Assembly (NCBI GenBank): GCA_045578245.1
Contig: JAZNJX010000065.1
Location: forward strand, 1-5,411
DNA from: Fimenecus sp045578245
GTDB taxonomy: Bacteria > Bacillota > Clostridia > Oscillospirales > Acutalibacteraceae
Reading direction: 5' to 3'
Length of the DNA: 5,411 nucleotides
A program made the translations under genes and the position numbers. The notes under the pieces are model-generated. The model was given only the letters and a program-made list of their open reading frames with translations. It did not search any database and had not been told where the DNA came from. How positions within the stretch are numbered: position 1 is the stretch's first letter; every line of letters begins with the position of its first letter. Shown one piece after another: positions 4,899-5,411 of this stretch.

Positions 4899-5411
4899 AT
4901 GTCAAATAAATATAATTGGGCAATTTTAGGTTGTGGAAATATTGCAAATGATTTTGCCCGAGAAATGAACAAAATGGGTGGCAGAGTCTATTCCGTTGCC
5001 AACCGTACTTATGAAAAGGCAGTGGCTTTTGCTGAAAAATATAATATCGAAAAAGTCTATGAAAATATTGATGAGATTTTTACAGATGAAAAAGTTGATG
5101 TAGTGTATATCGCAACACCCCACAACAAACATATTGAGTATATTCTCAAGGCATTAGAAAATGGTAAACACGTTCTCTGTGAAAAAGCGATTACCCTTAA
5201 TAGTGATGAATTGAATAGAGCAGTGGCACTTGCAAGCGAAAATAATCTTATTTTAGCCGAGGCTATGACAATTTACAATATGCCACTTTATGCCGAACTT
5301 GAAAAAATTATCAATTCGGGTGCTTTTGGTGAATTCAGACTTGCTCAGGTAAATTTCGGCAGTTTTAAAGAGTACGATATGACAAATCGTTTCTTTAATA
5401 TGGAATTAGCG
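4899..5411 (+). CDS. Gfo/Idh/MocA-family NAD(P)-dependent oxidoreductase, N-terminal part (3' truncated by window)
   Basis: The ATG at 4899 opens a frame with no stop to the window end, 171 residues. The N-terminal Rossmann fold is complete. AILGCGNIA (8-16) is the dinucleotide-binding glycine motif, VYSVANRTYEKA carries the second strand, VDVVYIATPHNKH (66-78) is the classic family motif, and GKHVLCEKAITLN (89-101) contains the conserved Glu95-Lys96 pair; the lysine is the usual catalytic/cofactor-side residue. The third position of the EKP motif is Ala rather than Pro. The C-terminal alpha/beta substrate domain begins near residue 125 and continues beyond the window; the visible QVNFGSFKEYDMTNRFF is typical of it. 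Full-length members have roughly 320-400 residues. The family oxidises or reduces sugars, inositols and related polyols or dihydrodiols; the substrate here is unknown. It is transcribed divergently from the glycosidase operon with overlapping promoters, which suggests related physiology or shared control. Confidence 0.93.
   Translation, partial: MSNKYNWAILGCGNIANDFAREMNKMGGRVYSVANRTYEKAVAFAEKYNIEKVYENIDEIFTDEKVDVVYIATPHNKHIEYILKALENGKHVLCEKAITLNSDELNRAVALASENNLILAEAMTIYNMPLYAELEKIINSGAFGEFRLAQVNFGSFKEYDMTNRFFNMELA

Noticed and set aside
4926..5132. A minus-strand 68-codon Ile/Phe-rich frame
   Set aside because: It is antisense to the clear Rossmann fold of the Gfo/Idh gene, whose glycine motif and start signals are convincing.
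1..5411. Mobile element, CRISPR array, prophage, defence system or RNA genes
   Set aside because: I saw no transposase-like or integrase-like coding, no regularly spaced repeats and no tRNA/rRNA-like folds by eye; coding is continuous with only short, explained gaps.

Overview
The window reads as ordinary chromosomal DNA from an AT-rich Gram-positive anaerobe. The best guess is an uncultured gut or rumen member of the Clostridia (Oscillospiraceae/Lachnospiraceae type). This rests on the low G+C look, strong Firmicutes-style Shine-Dalgarno and sigma-A promoter elements, a clostridial-looking GatB tail, and a ferredoxin-domain aldo/keto reductase of a kind common in strict anaerobes. The taxonomic call is inference, not a database match.

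Layout, left to right. (1) Positions 2-418 (+) hold the C-terminal end of gatB, which encodes a subunit of the Asp-tRNA(Asn)/Glu-tRNA(Gln) amidotransferase. (2) A strong intrinsic terminator hairpin (424-452) separates gatB from a convergent gene block and probably works in both directions. (3) Positions 4797 down to 451 (-) hold a tight four-gene operon. In transcription order it encodes a glycoside hydrolase family 2 enzyme, a small class I SAM-dependent methyltransferase, an aldo/keto reductase with a C-terminal two-cluster ferredoxin domain, and a GH43-like beta-propeller glycosidase. The gaps are 1, 10 and 4 bp. (4) Positions 4798-4898 are a compact divergent promoter region. It has a near-consensus sigma-A promoter for the minus operon (TTGACA, 17 bp, TATTAT) and an extended -10 (TGTTATAAT) for the plus gene. 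(5) Positions 4899-5411 (+) hold the N-terminal part of a Gfo/Idh/MocA-family NAD(P)-dependent oxidoreductase, cut by the window end.

How the genes may work together (inference): neither glycosidase has a signal peptide, so they probably hydrolyse imported oligosaccharides, perhaps from plant or host glycans, in the cytoplasm. The aldo/keto reductase and the divergent Gfo/Idh dehydrogenase could then oxidise or reduce the released sugars or derivatives. The role of the methyltransferase is unclear. No transporter or transcription factor lies inside the window. I see no mobile element, CRISPR array, tRNA or rRNA, and no clear evidence of a previously undescribed system. The points most worth a second look are the substrate of the GH2/GH43 pair, the mixed gene content of the operon, and the very short predicted leader of the Gfo/Idh gene.
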